Assembly (NCBI GenBank): GCA_947374535.1
Contig: CANCCJ010000135.1
Span: forward strand, 1 to 6,683
Direction of reading: 5' to 3'
Length of the DNA: 6,683 bases
Source: Comamonadaceae bacterium
Lineage (GTDB): Bacteria > Pseudomonadota > Gammaproteobacteria > Burkholderiales > Burkholderiaceae
This document shows positions 1-6,265 of the stretch, piece by piece. Made by a program: the position numbers and the translations under genes. Each line of letters begins with the position of its first letter. Within the stretch, counting starts at the first letter, position 1. The notes beneath the pieces are model-generated. The model searched no databases. It was not told the DNA's origin and was given only the letters and a program-made list of their open reading frames with translations.

Positions 1-475
1 CGCGCTCGGTACCGGGGTACATACGGCCGCCAATGCTGGAGTACTCGCCTTCGGTGTTTTCACGCACGATGTACATGTCAATCTCGCCGGGCTGACGTGG
101 TGAGCCATCGCGACGCACCACGGGCGCGATGATGCCGGGCATCAGACGCGCGGGACGCAAGTTGATGTACTGGTCAAACTCGCGACGGAACAACAACAGC
201 GAGCCCCACAGCGAAATATGGTCTGGAATCTTGTCAGGCCAACCCACGGCGCCAAAGTAAAGCGCATCGTGACCGCCGATTTGGTCTTTCCAATCGTCGG
301 GCAGCATCTTGCCGTGCTTCTCAAAGTAATCCCAGCTTGAAAAGTCGAAGTGGTCAAACTTCAAGTCGATGCCGAATTTTCGGGCCGCTGCGTCCATGAC
401 GCGAATGCCCTCGGGCATGACTTCTTTGCCAATGCCGTCACCAGCGATCACTGCAATGCGTTTTTGACTCATCAT
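1..475 (-). CDS. ttuC: Tartrate dehydrogenase / D-malate dehydrogenase (decarboxylating), 5' part only
   Basis: N-terminal 158 residues of an NAD-dependent beta-decarboxylating dehydrogenase; the family is about 360 residues, and the rest lies beyond the left edge. Family members oxidise tartrate and/or D-malate (to pyruvate and CO2) in the cytoplasm with a divalent metal. Visible: the GDGIG loop at residues 12-16, FGAVGWPDKIPDHISLWGS at about 74-92, RREFDQYINLRP at 98-108 (the substrate-binding arginines) and VRENTEGEYSS at 138-147. The GWPD...DHISLWGS segment is typical of the TtuC/DmlA branch rather than isopropylmalate (LeuB) or isocitrate dehydrogenase. The start is ATG at 475 with a second ATG at 472. 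An MM start resembles E. coli DmlA as I recall it, but the AAAGG ribosome site is better spaced for 472. The gene follows the DMT transporter by 29 nt on the same strand. Family call is firm; tartrate versus D-malate preference cannot be read from sequence, so dmlA is an equal name. Confidence 0.9.
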   Translation of the reverse strand, partial: MMSQKRIAVIAGDGIGKEVMPEGIRVMDAAARKFGIDLKFDHFDFSSWDYFEKHGKMLPDDWKDQIGGHDALYFGAVGWPDKIPDHISLWGSLLLFRREFDQYINLRPARLMPGIIAPVVRRDGSPRQPGEIDMYIVRENTEGEYSSIGGRMYPGTER

Positions 476-478
476 CAA

Positions 479-483
479 CCTTT
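479..483 (-). promoter_or_regulatory. Ribosome binding site of the tartrate/D-malate dehydrogenase gene
   Basis: AAAGG on the minus strand sits 3 nt before the ATG at 475 and 6 nt before the ATG at 472. The spacing favours initiation at the second ATG (472), although conservation of an MM start in the family keeps 475 possible. The surrounding 29-nt gap (476-504) is AT-rich. I see no convincing -35/-10 pair in it, so the gene may be read from upstream. Confidence 0.5.
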
Positions 484-504
484 GAAACTAAATATTCGAA
501 AAAA

Positions 505-1392
505 TCAGGTGCCGATTTTAGGAGGACGCACCACCAAACTCACCCCTATGGCTGTCACCAAAATGCCTACCAGTGTCACCCAGGTGATGGGTTCGTTGAA
601 CAACACCCAAGCCATCACAGCGGTTGTAGGTGGCACCAAATACAACAAACTGGTGACCGCTGCAGCTGCGCCGCGTTGAATGAGAATGTAAAACAAGGAG
701 CTACCACCCAAAGTCAATACCAACACGGCCCACGCCATCGCCCAAATCATCTCGGCGTTCCACAAGGCGGGCTCAGCCTCCATCAGAGCGAGCGGCAACG
801 TCATCACATAAGCAGCCATCAGCTGAACGGCATTGGCGCTGCGAACATCACAGGGTTGTACAAATCGTTTTTGATACAGCGTGCCCGTGGTAATGGACAC
901 CAAGGCCATGGTGATCATGGTCAAGCTCCACGGCGTAACTTCAATGCCGCCTTCGAGTTTGCGCGACACCACCATGGCCAAGCCCACAAAGCCCAAAGCC
1001 AAACCCTGCCATTGACGACGCGTCACATGGCCACCTCGGGCTGACAACCAAATGGCGGTGATGACAGGCTGCAAACCGACGATCAAAGCAGTCAGGCCAG
1101 CGCCCATGCCTACTTTCACAGCAGCCCACACGCCGCCCAAGTAGCCAGCGTGCATCAACACGCCGGTGACAGCCAAGTGCCACCATTGCGCCCTACCCTG
1201 CGGCCAAGGCACACGCGCCCATTTGACCCAGACCACAAAACACACAATAGAAAAAACGTAACGCCACAACAAGAAGGTGAAGGGCGGCGAGTTAGGCATG
1301 CCATAGCGCGCAACGATGAAGCCGGTGCTCCAGATCAAGACAAAGAGCCAAGGCATGGCATTGAGCCATGCAAGCCTGCGCTGTTCAGGCAT
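505..1392 (-). CDS. DMT-superfamily (EamA) membrane transporter
   Basis: A 295-residue inner-membrane protein with the typical ten-helix DMT/EamA layout: hydrophobic segments at about 12-30, 38-57, 70-90, 97-117, 127-143, 156-173, 188-204, 216-237, 242-262 and 269-288. These form two EamA repeats (about 12-143 and 155-288). The second repeat ends in the family pattern LVPPTTAVMAWVLFNEPIT (252-270), then a Gly-rich last helix. Such proteins are metabolite or amino-acid exporters or permeases; the substrate is unknown here. The start is ATG at 1392, which overlaps the pgsA stop as TAATG. A longer in-frame reading up to 1494 would only run through pgsA-coding DNA and adds a non-hydrophobic arginine-rich leader, so it was rejected. 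There is no strong Shine-Dalgarno, which fits translation coupled to pgsA. The last gene of the likely dnaE-pgsA unit, it is followed 29 nt later by the tartrate/D-malate dehydrogenase; a role in moving an organic acid is possible but unproven. Confidence 0.9.
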   Translation of the reverse strand: MPEQRRLAWLNAMPWLFVLIWSTGFIVARYGMPNSPPFTFLLWRYVFSIVCFVVWVKWARVPWPQGRAQWWHLAVTGVLMHAGYLGGVWAAVKVGMGAGLTALIVGLQPVITAIWLSARGGHVTRRQWQGLALGFVGLAMVVSRKLEGGIEVTPWSLTMITMALVSITTGTLYQKRFVQPCDVRSANAVQLMAAYVMTLPLALMEAEPALWNAEMIWAMAWAVLVLTLGGSSLFYILIQRGAAAAVTSLLYLVPPTTAVMAWVLFNEPITWVTLVGILVTAIGVSLVVRPPKIGT

Positions 1393-1955
1393 TACTTGGC
1401 GTGGTCCACGATGTCGGGCCAAGCCTTTTGCAGGTAGTACACCATTGACCACACAGTCAACACGCCTGCAATCCAAATCAGCCCCGTGCCCCACAAAGCG
1501 GTGTCAATCACACCAAACAATTGGCCATCAAACAGCAAGAAGGGAATGGCCACCATTTGCACGGTGGTTTTCAGCTTGCCCAGCACATGCACAGCCACGC
1601 TGCGCGAGGCGCCTATTTGCGCCATCCACTCGCGCAAAGCCGAGATAGCAATTTCACGCCCGATGATGATCAGCGCCACCAACACATCCGCGCGCCCCAA
1701 ATGCACCAAGATCAGCAAACTAGCACACACCAAAAATTTATCAGCTACTGGGTCTAGAAATGCACCAAAAGCCGACGATTGGTTCAACTTGCGGGCCAAG
1801 TAGCCGTCCAACCAATCAGTCAAGGCAAACACCACAAACATCACTGTGGCCCACAGATTGCGCTCAGCAGTTTCAATGGGCAAATAAAACAGCCCCACGA
1901 TCAAAGGAATGGCCGCAATGCGCGCCAGTGTCATGAGCGTAGGAATGGTCCACAT
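1392..1955 (-). CDS. pgsA: CDP-diacylglycerol--glycerol-3-phosphate 3-phosphatidyltransferase (PGP synthase)
   Basis: An integral inner-membrane enzyme of 187 residues, close to the roughly 180 usual for the family. It joins CDP-diacylglycerol and sn-glycerol 3-phosphate to give phosphatidylglycerophosphate and CMP, the committed step to phosphatidylglycerol and cardiolipin. The full CDP-alcohol phosphotransferase signature is present: D47, D50, G51, A54, R55, G64, D68 and D72 in the spacing DxxDGxxAR-x8-GxxxDxxxD, so the metal- and CDP-binding residues are intact. The N-terminus (IPTLMTLARIAAIPLIV, 4-20) is characteristic of PgsA and fixes the start. Hydrophobic helices lie at about 8-25, 34-50, 74-86, 92-107 and in the C-terminal third. 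The gene starts 6 nt after the dnaE stop. Its only Shine-Dalgarno-like bases (ACGAG) are weak and lie in the last codons of dnaE, so it is probably co-transcribed and perhaps coupled. It ends in a TAATG overlap with the DMT transporter. Other CDP-alcohol transferases (PssA, Pcs) are less likely from the N-terminus and length. Confidence 0.95.
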   Translation of the reverse strand: MWTIPTLMTLARIAAIPLIVGLFYLPIETAERNLWATVMFVVFALTDWLDGYLARKLNQSSAFGAFLDPVADKFLVCASLLILVHLGRADVLVALIIIGREIAISALREWMAQIGASRSVAVHVLGKLKTTVQMVAIPFLLFDGQLFGVIDTALWGTGLIWIAGVLTVWSMVYYLQKAWPDIVDHAK

Positions 1956-1961
1956 AAATGG

Positions 1962-4900
1962 TTACTCGTAAATAATTTGTGATTGTCCGTCGTGGGCTTG
2001 CGCCATCCAACTGGCCAAGGCGGCATCGCTGGGGAAAAACTTGGCGTTGTCGCCCAACTGTACGTCGGCTGTTGCACCATCGCGCAGCAGTTTCAATCGT
2101 ACGCTCATGCCACGCACCAATTCGCCCTCCTCGGAAGACTCCACTTTGGCAGGGTGGTCGCGCAATAGGCGTGCAATGTCGGGCGATGTGCCGTTGACTG
2201 TGACGCTGAGGTATTTGCCAAAACGGCAACGCGCTTGTTCTAGGCTCCACACTTGCTGAATGGACAAGCGCAAACCGCCAGAAAAGCGATCGGGCTGCGC
2301 CTTGCCCATGATGATGACCAGCTCGTCATCCTTCAAGGTGTTGCGGTAGGTGTTGATGGTGGCCTCATCCGCCGTGGCTTCGATCACCGATGATTTGTCA
2401 TCGAGCTTGAAAATGGCCAACTTGCCGCGCTGCCCGTTGATCACACGCATATCGCTCACGATGCCTGCCAACAGCTGCGGTTCGCGCGAGTCCATCAAAT
2501 CTTCAATGCGGGTGCGGGCAAAACGGCGCACCTCACGCTCCACTTCGTCAAACAAGTGGCCAGACAAATAAAAGCCCAAAGCCACCTTCTCATGCGTGAG
2601 GCGCTCCTTGACACCCCAAGGCATGGCCTCGACATACGCAGGCTCTTGCGTACTCGAGCCGTGGGCGTCGTCACCCATCATGTCAAACAAGCCGCCTTGG
2701 TTGGCGTTGGCTTCGCTGGCAGATGCAAAGTCAAAAGCGCGCTCCACACTTGCCAAGAGCTCGGCACGATTGAGATGTAAGTTGTCAAACGCACCAGCTT
2801 TGATCAACGCCTCTACCGTGCGCTTGTTCAAACGGCTGCGGTCGACGCGGCGGCAGAAATCAAACAAACTGGTGAATGGCCCGTCTTCACGCGCAGCCAC
2901 GATAGCTTCAATCGCTTGTTGGCCCGAACCTTTGATGGCACCCAAGCCGTAGCGAATCACTTTGTCTGAGATGGGTTCAAAACGGTAGCGGCCACGGTTC
3001 ACATCGGGCGCTTCAAACGTCAGGCCCATCTTGTGCGCATCTTCAAACAAGACCTTGAGCTTGTCGGTGTTGTCCATCTCCACCGTCATGTTGGCGCAGA
3101 AGAACTCAGCCGTGTAATGCACCTTCAACCAGCCCGTGTGATAGGCCAGCAGCGAATAGGCAGCTGCGTGCGACTTGTTAAAGCCGTAACCCGCAAACTT
3201 CTCCATCAAGTCAAAAATCTCGTCCGCTTTGTCTTGGGTGATGTTGTTCTTGGCCGCCCCTGCACGGAAGATCTCGCGGTGCTCTGCCATCTCCTCGGGC
3301 TTTTTCTTACCCATCGCACGGCGCAACATGTCCGCACCACCGAGCGAGTAGCCGCCCAAAATCTGCGCGGTCTGCATCACCTGTTCTTGGTACACCATGA
3401 TGCCGTAGGTCTCGGACAGCATCTGTGCCACCATCGGGTGCGGGTACTCAATTTCCTCACGTCCGTGCTTACGCGCCACGAAGCTTGGAATCAAATCCAT
3501 CGGGCCTGGGCGATACAAAGCGTTCAGCGCAATTAAGTCTTCCAAACGCGTAGGCCGCGCGTCGCGCAACATGCCCTGCATGCCGCGACTTTCAAACTGG
3601 AACACAGCCTCGGTCTTGCCGTCTTGAAACAGTTCGTAAGTGCGTTTGTCGTCGAGTGGAATATTTTCAAACGCGAAGTTTTCTTGACCCTTGTGGCGCT
3701 GCATGATGAACTCACGCGCGATTTCCAAAATGGTCAGCGTGGCCAAACCCAAAAAGTCGAACTTCACCAAGCCTGCGGCTTCCACATCATCTTTGTCAAA
3801 CTGGCTCACCGCCGATTCGCTGCCGGGCTGTTGGTACAGCGGGCAGAAGTCGGTCAGCTTGCCCGGCGCAATCAAAACGCCTCCGGCGTGCATGCCCACG
3901 TTACGCGTCATGCCTTCGAGCTTTTGCGCCAACTCCAACAAGGTTTTGACTTCATCTTCTTTGGCCAAACGCTCGGCCAAGATGGGCTCGACCTCAATTG
4001 CGCCCGCGATGGTGATGTGCTGTCCCGGCTTGTTGGGAATCAAGCCGCTGATGCCCTTGCAGAAGGTGTAGCTCATGTCGAGCACACGGCCCACGTCACC
4101 AATGGCAGCACGAGCCGCCATGGTGCCGAAGGTGGCAATTTGCGACACGGCATCGCGGCCGTATTTGTCTTTCACATAGTCAATCACGCGGTCGCGATTG
4201 GTTTGGCAAAAGTCAATGTCAAAGTCGGGCATGGAGACCCGTTCTGGGTTCAAGAAACGCTCAAACAGCAAGTTGTATTGCAGCGGGTCAAGGTCGGTAA
4301 TCTTGAGGGCATACGCCACCAATGAGCCTGCACCTGAACCACGCCCCGGCCCCACAGGACAACCGTTGGCTTTGGCCCATTGAATGAAGTCGCCCACGAT
4401 CAAGAAGTAACCGGGAAAGCCCATGTTCAAAATCGTGGTCAGCTCAAACTCCAAGCGCTCCACATAACGTGGTCGCTCTTCATCGCGCTTGGCCTCGACG
4501 GGGTACAGATGGCGCAAGCGCTCTTCCAAGCCCTCGTGCGAGACGTGACGGAAATAGTCCTCCACTGACATCACGACGCCGTTCACCGGCGGGATGGGGA
4601 AGTTGGGCAGTTGCGGCTTGCCCAACACCAAGGTCAAGTTGCAACGCTTGGCAATCTCAACCGTGTTGGCAAGGGCACTGGGCACATCGGCAAACAGCTC
4701 GCACATTTGCGCGGACGATTTGAAATACTGCTCACGCGTGAACTTGCGCACACGGCGTTGGTTGCCCAAAATTTCGCCTTCGGCAATACACACACGCGCT
4801 TCGTGCGCTTCGTAGTCATCGGGTTGGGTGAACTGCACAGGGTGCGTGGCCACCACGGGCAAGCTCAGGCGCGCCGCCAGTTGCACCGCCGCAGACACAT

Positions 4901-5432
4901 GGATTTCGTCATCCGCACGGCCAGCACGTTGCAGCTCAATATAAAAACGATGCGGGAAGATACCTGCTAACTGCAAAGCCACTTCGCCTGCACGCGTGGT
5001 ATCGCCTTGCACCAAGGCCTGGCCCACTGCGCCCGCTTGGGCACCCGACAGAGCGATCAGACCTTGCGACAACTCTTGCAGCCATTGCAGCTTGATCACG
5101 GCCACGGCCTTGTGCACGTTTTGCGTCCAGCCACGGCTGATCAGCTCGCACAAGTTCAAGTAGCCCTGATGGTTTTGCACCAACAACACCATGCGTGAGG
5201 TCAGTGCGGCGTCTTGCGTGAGGCTCTCTAGGTAAATCTCGGCACCGATGACGGGCTTGACGCCCTTGCCACGTGTTTCTTTATAGAACTTGATGGCGCC
5301 ATACAGGTTGTTGATGTCTGTGATGGCCAGCGCGGGTTGCTGGTCGGCTGCCGCTGCTTTCACCACCTCATCGATGCGGTTGGTCCCGTCAACGACAGAA
5401 AATTCGGAGTGAAGGCGCAAATGAACAAACAT
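1962..5432 (-). CDS. dnaE: DNA polymerase III subunit alpha (replicative polymerase)
   Basis: Catalytic subunit of the chromosomal replicase, 1156 residues (E. coli 1160). Order: PHP domain (about 2-270), palm/thumb/fingers C-family polymerase core (about 285-830), helix-hairpin-helix region (about 855-905), OB fold (about 985-1060) and C-terminal tau-binding region. Catalytic aspartates are intact: MPDFDIDF at 401-408 supplies D405 and D407, and VKFDFLGL supplies D559; these match E. coli D401, D403 and D555 at a constant +4 offset. GPGRGSGAGS lies near 356-370. QGGLF at 912-916 fits the internal beta-clamp-binding motif (E. coli 920-924). The PHP entry motif is HLRLHSEFS (4-12), lacking the HxH of active PHP nucleases, so proofreading should come from a separate DnaQ. 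The ATG at 5432 is the only possible start: an in-frame TAA lies nine codons upstream with no ATG, GTG or TTG between, and FVHLR must be near the N-terminus. No Shine-Dalgarno precedes it. First gene of the dnaE-pgsA-DMT unit, divergent from trhO. Confidence 0.98.
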   Translation of the reverse strand: MFVHLRLHSEFSVVDGTNRIDEVVKAAAADQQPALAITDINNLYGAIKFYKETRGKGVKPVIGAEIYLESLTQDAALTSRMVLLVQNHQGYLNLCELISRGWTQNVHKAVAVIKLQWLQELSQGLIALSGAQAGAVGQALVQGDTTRAGEVALQLAGIFPHRFYIELQRAGRADDEIHVSAAVQLAARLSLPVVATHPVQFTQPDDYEAHEARVCIAEGEILGNQRRVRKFTREQYFKSSAQMCELFADVPSALANTVEIAKRCNLTLVLGKPQLPNFPIPPVNGVVMSVEDYFRHVSHEGLEERLRHLYPVEAKRDEERPRYVERLEFELTTILNMGFPGYFLIVGDFIQWAKANGCPVGPGRGSGAGSLVAYALKITDLDPLQYNLLFERFLNPERVSMPDFDIDFCQTNRDRVIDYVKDKYGRDAVSQIATFGTMAARAAIGDVGRVLDMSYTFCKGISGLIPNKPGQHITIAGAIEVEPILAERLAKEDEVKTLLELAQKLEGMTRNVGMHAGGVLIAPGKLTDFCPLYQQPGSESAVSQFDKDDVEAAGLVKFDFLGLATLTILEIAREFIMQRHKGQENFAFENIPLDDKRTYELFQDGKTEAVFQFESRGMQGMLRDARPTRLEDLIALNALYRPGPMDLIPSFVARKHGREEIEYPHPMVAQMLSETYGIMVYQEQVMQTAQILGGYSLGGADMLRRAMGKKKPEEMAEHREIFRAGAAKNNITQDKADEIFDLMEKFAGYGFNKSHAAAYSLLAYHTGWLKVHYTAEFFCANMTVEMDNTDKLKVLFEDAHKMGLTFEAPDVNRGRYRFEPISDKVIRYGLGAIKGSGQQAIEAIVAAREDGPFTSLFDFCRRVDRSRLNKRTVEALIKAGAFDNLHLNRAELLASVERAFDFASASEANANQGGLFDMMGDDAHGSSTQEPAYVEAMPWGVKERLTHEKVALGFYLSGHLFDEVEREVRRFARTRIEDLMDSREPQLLAGIVSDMRVINGQRGKLAIFKLDDKSSVIEATADEATINTYRNTLKDDELVIIMGKAQPDRFSGGLRLSIQQVWSLEQARCRFGKYLSVTVNGTSPDIARLLRDHPAKVESSEEGELVRGMSVRLKLLRDGATADVQLGDNAKFFPSDAALASWMAQAHDGQSQIIYE

Positions 5433-5439
5433 GCTGCAG

Positions 5440-5445
5440 ATTGTA
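5440..5445 (-). promoter_or_regulatory. Candidate -10 element of dnaE, positioned for a leaderless transcript
   Basis: TACAAT on the minus strand (5 of 6 matches to TATAAT) ends 7 nt before the dnaE ATG, so transcription would begin at or one base before the A of the start codon. The -35 position at a 16-18 nt spacer (about 5462-5469) holds no good TTGACA match. The absence of a Shine-Dalgarno in front of dnaE fits a leaderless mRNA. This is a prediction from base pattern only; the true promoter could lie further into trhO. Confidence 0.4.
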
Positions 5446-5461
5446 GGGACACCCCGTTACT

Positions 5462-5467
5462 TAGAAT
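5462..5467 (+). promoter_or_regulatory. Candidate -10 element of trhO, positioned for a leaderless transcript
   Basis: TAGAAT (5 of 6 matches to TATAAT) is followed by exactly 6 nt (GGGAGG) and then the GTG start codon at 5474, so the expected start of transcription is the G of GTG. A weak -35-like TTGTAG lies at 5441-5446 with a short 15-nt spacer; it overlaps the opposing dnaE -10 hexamer. If transcription starts here, the GGGAGG at 5468-5473 is not part of the message and cannot act as a ribosome site. Confidence 0.4.
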
Positions 5468-5473
5468 GGGAGG

Positions 5474-6265
5474 GTGAACCCAATCCTGAATATTTCTTGC
5501 TACAAATTCGTCGCCCTGCCCGACGCTCAAGACTTGCGCCAGCCTTGCTTGGACAACGCCTTGTCGCGCCAGCTCAAGGGCACCATCTTGATAGCAGAAG
5601 AAGGCATTAATTTTTTCTTGGCAGGCAGTGCCGAGGATGTGCGCAGCTATGTCGACTGGCTGCGCACCGATGCGCGATTTACCGACGTGGCTCCCAAAGA
5701 AAGCTGGTCTGACACACAGCCATTTCGCAAAATGTTGGTGAAGGTGAAAAACGAAATCATCCGCATGAACCACCCCAGCATTCGACCTGCTGAAGGTCGC
5801 GCACCCGCTGTCACACCCGAGACTGCCAAGCGATGGCTAGACCAAGGTCATGACGATGAAGGCCGTCCTGTGGTCACTTTAGACACGCGCAATCAGTTTG
5901 AAGTGGATGCGGGTACTTTTAAAAACACCATCAACTGGGGCATCACCAAGTTCACCGAGTTTCCAGATGCGGTGCAAGCGCACTTGGACGAGCTGAAAGA
6001 CAAAACCGTCATCAGCTTTTGCACTGGCGGCATTCGCTGCGAGAAGGCCGCCATTTACATGCGCAACACGGGCCTGCCGCATGTGTACCAACTCGAAGGC
6101 GGCATCCTCAAGTACTTTGAAGAAGTGGGCAGCGACCACTATGACGGCGGCTGCTTTGTGTTTGACGAGCGCCGTGCTGTCGGCGCCGACTTGAGTGCCA
6201 CGGGCTTGACGCCAGAGGGCACCTTCCCGCTCACTCCTGTAACAACATCAACACCTCAGACTTAA
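5474..6265 (+). CDS. trhO: tRNA U34 hydroxylase-like rhodanese-domain protein (TrhO/YceA family), short form
   Basis: A cytoplasmic protein of 263 residues. In E. coli the family member TrhO (YceA) makes 5-hydroxyuridine at wobble position 34 of several tRNAs in an oxygen-dependent reaction. The N-terminal domain (about 1-95) carries ILNISCYKF (4-12) and KGTILIAEEGINFFLAG (35-51). The rhodanese domain (about 113-220) has LDTRNQFEVDAGTF (136-149) and the active loop CTGGIRCEKA, with C183 the probable catalytic cysteine and R188 closing the loop. FVFDERRAV (228-236) follows. E. coli TrhO is about 350 residues with a cysteine-containing C-terminal region; here the protein stops soon after FDERRAV, so that part is absent. 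The start is GTG at 5474: an in-frame TAG lies at 5462-5464 and no other ATG, GTG or TTG start fits. GGGAGG abuts the GTG with no spacer. Divergent from dnaE (41 bp); its last 35 bp overlap the DUF599 gene tail to tail. Activity is inferred from the family. Confidence 0.88.
   Translation: MNPILNISCYKFVALPDAQDLRQPCLDNALSRQLKGTILIAEEGINFFLAGSAEDVRSYVDWLRTDARFTDVAPKESWSDTQPFRKMLVKVKNEIIRMNHPSIRPAEGRAPAVTPETAKRWLDQGHDDEGRPVVTLDTRNQFEVDAGTFKNTINWGITKFTEFPDAVQAHLDELKDKTVISFCTGGIRCEKAAIYMRNTGLPHVYQLEGGILKYFEEVGSDHYDGGCFVFDERRAVGADLSATGLTPEGTFPLTPVTTSTPQT

Noticed and set aside
499..519. Possible intrinsic terminator after the DMT transporter gene
   Set aside because: On the minus strand AAAATCGG can fold with CCTGATTTT-like bases around a 3-nt loop (only if one G-U pair is allowed), followed by just two further T. 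The stem is nearly all A-U and overlaps the stop codon; too weak to call.
1392..1494. A longer N-terminus for the DMT transporter, starting at 1494
   Set aside because: The extra 34 residues come from DNA that codes for the end of pgsA, are arginine-rich and non-hydrophobic, and are not expected in the family. The TAATG start at 1392 gives a normal 295-residue protein.
3033..3536. A 167-codon open frame on the plus strand inside dnaE
   Set aside because: Antisense to the conserved fingers region of dnaE; rich in His, Val and Leu as expected from reversed codons, with no known motif. Treated as a shadow.
3624..4325. A 233-codon open frame on the plus strand inside dnaE
   Set aside because: It lies wholly antisense to conserved dnaE coding sequence (the core around D559 to the catalytic aspartates), has no recognisable domain or ribosome site, and is the type of frame that codon bias leaves open on the opposite strand.
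5443..5460. Apparent palindrome GTAGGG...CCC...TAC in the dnaE/trhO spacer, as an operator
   Set aside because: The GGG/CCC and GTA/TAC halves do not share a common centre of symmetry, so it is not a true dyad.
5647..6139. Open frames on the minus strand within trhO
   Set aside because: They oppose the conserved rhodanese and N-terminal domain codons of trhO and show no family features.
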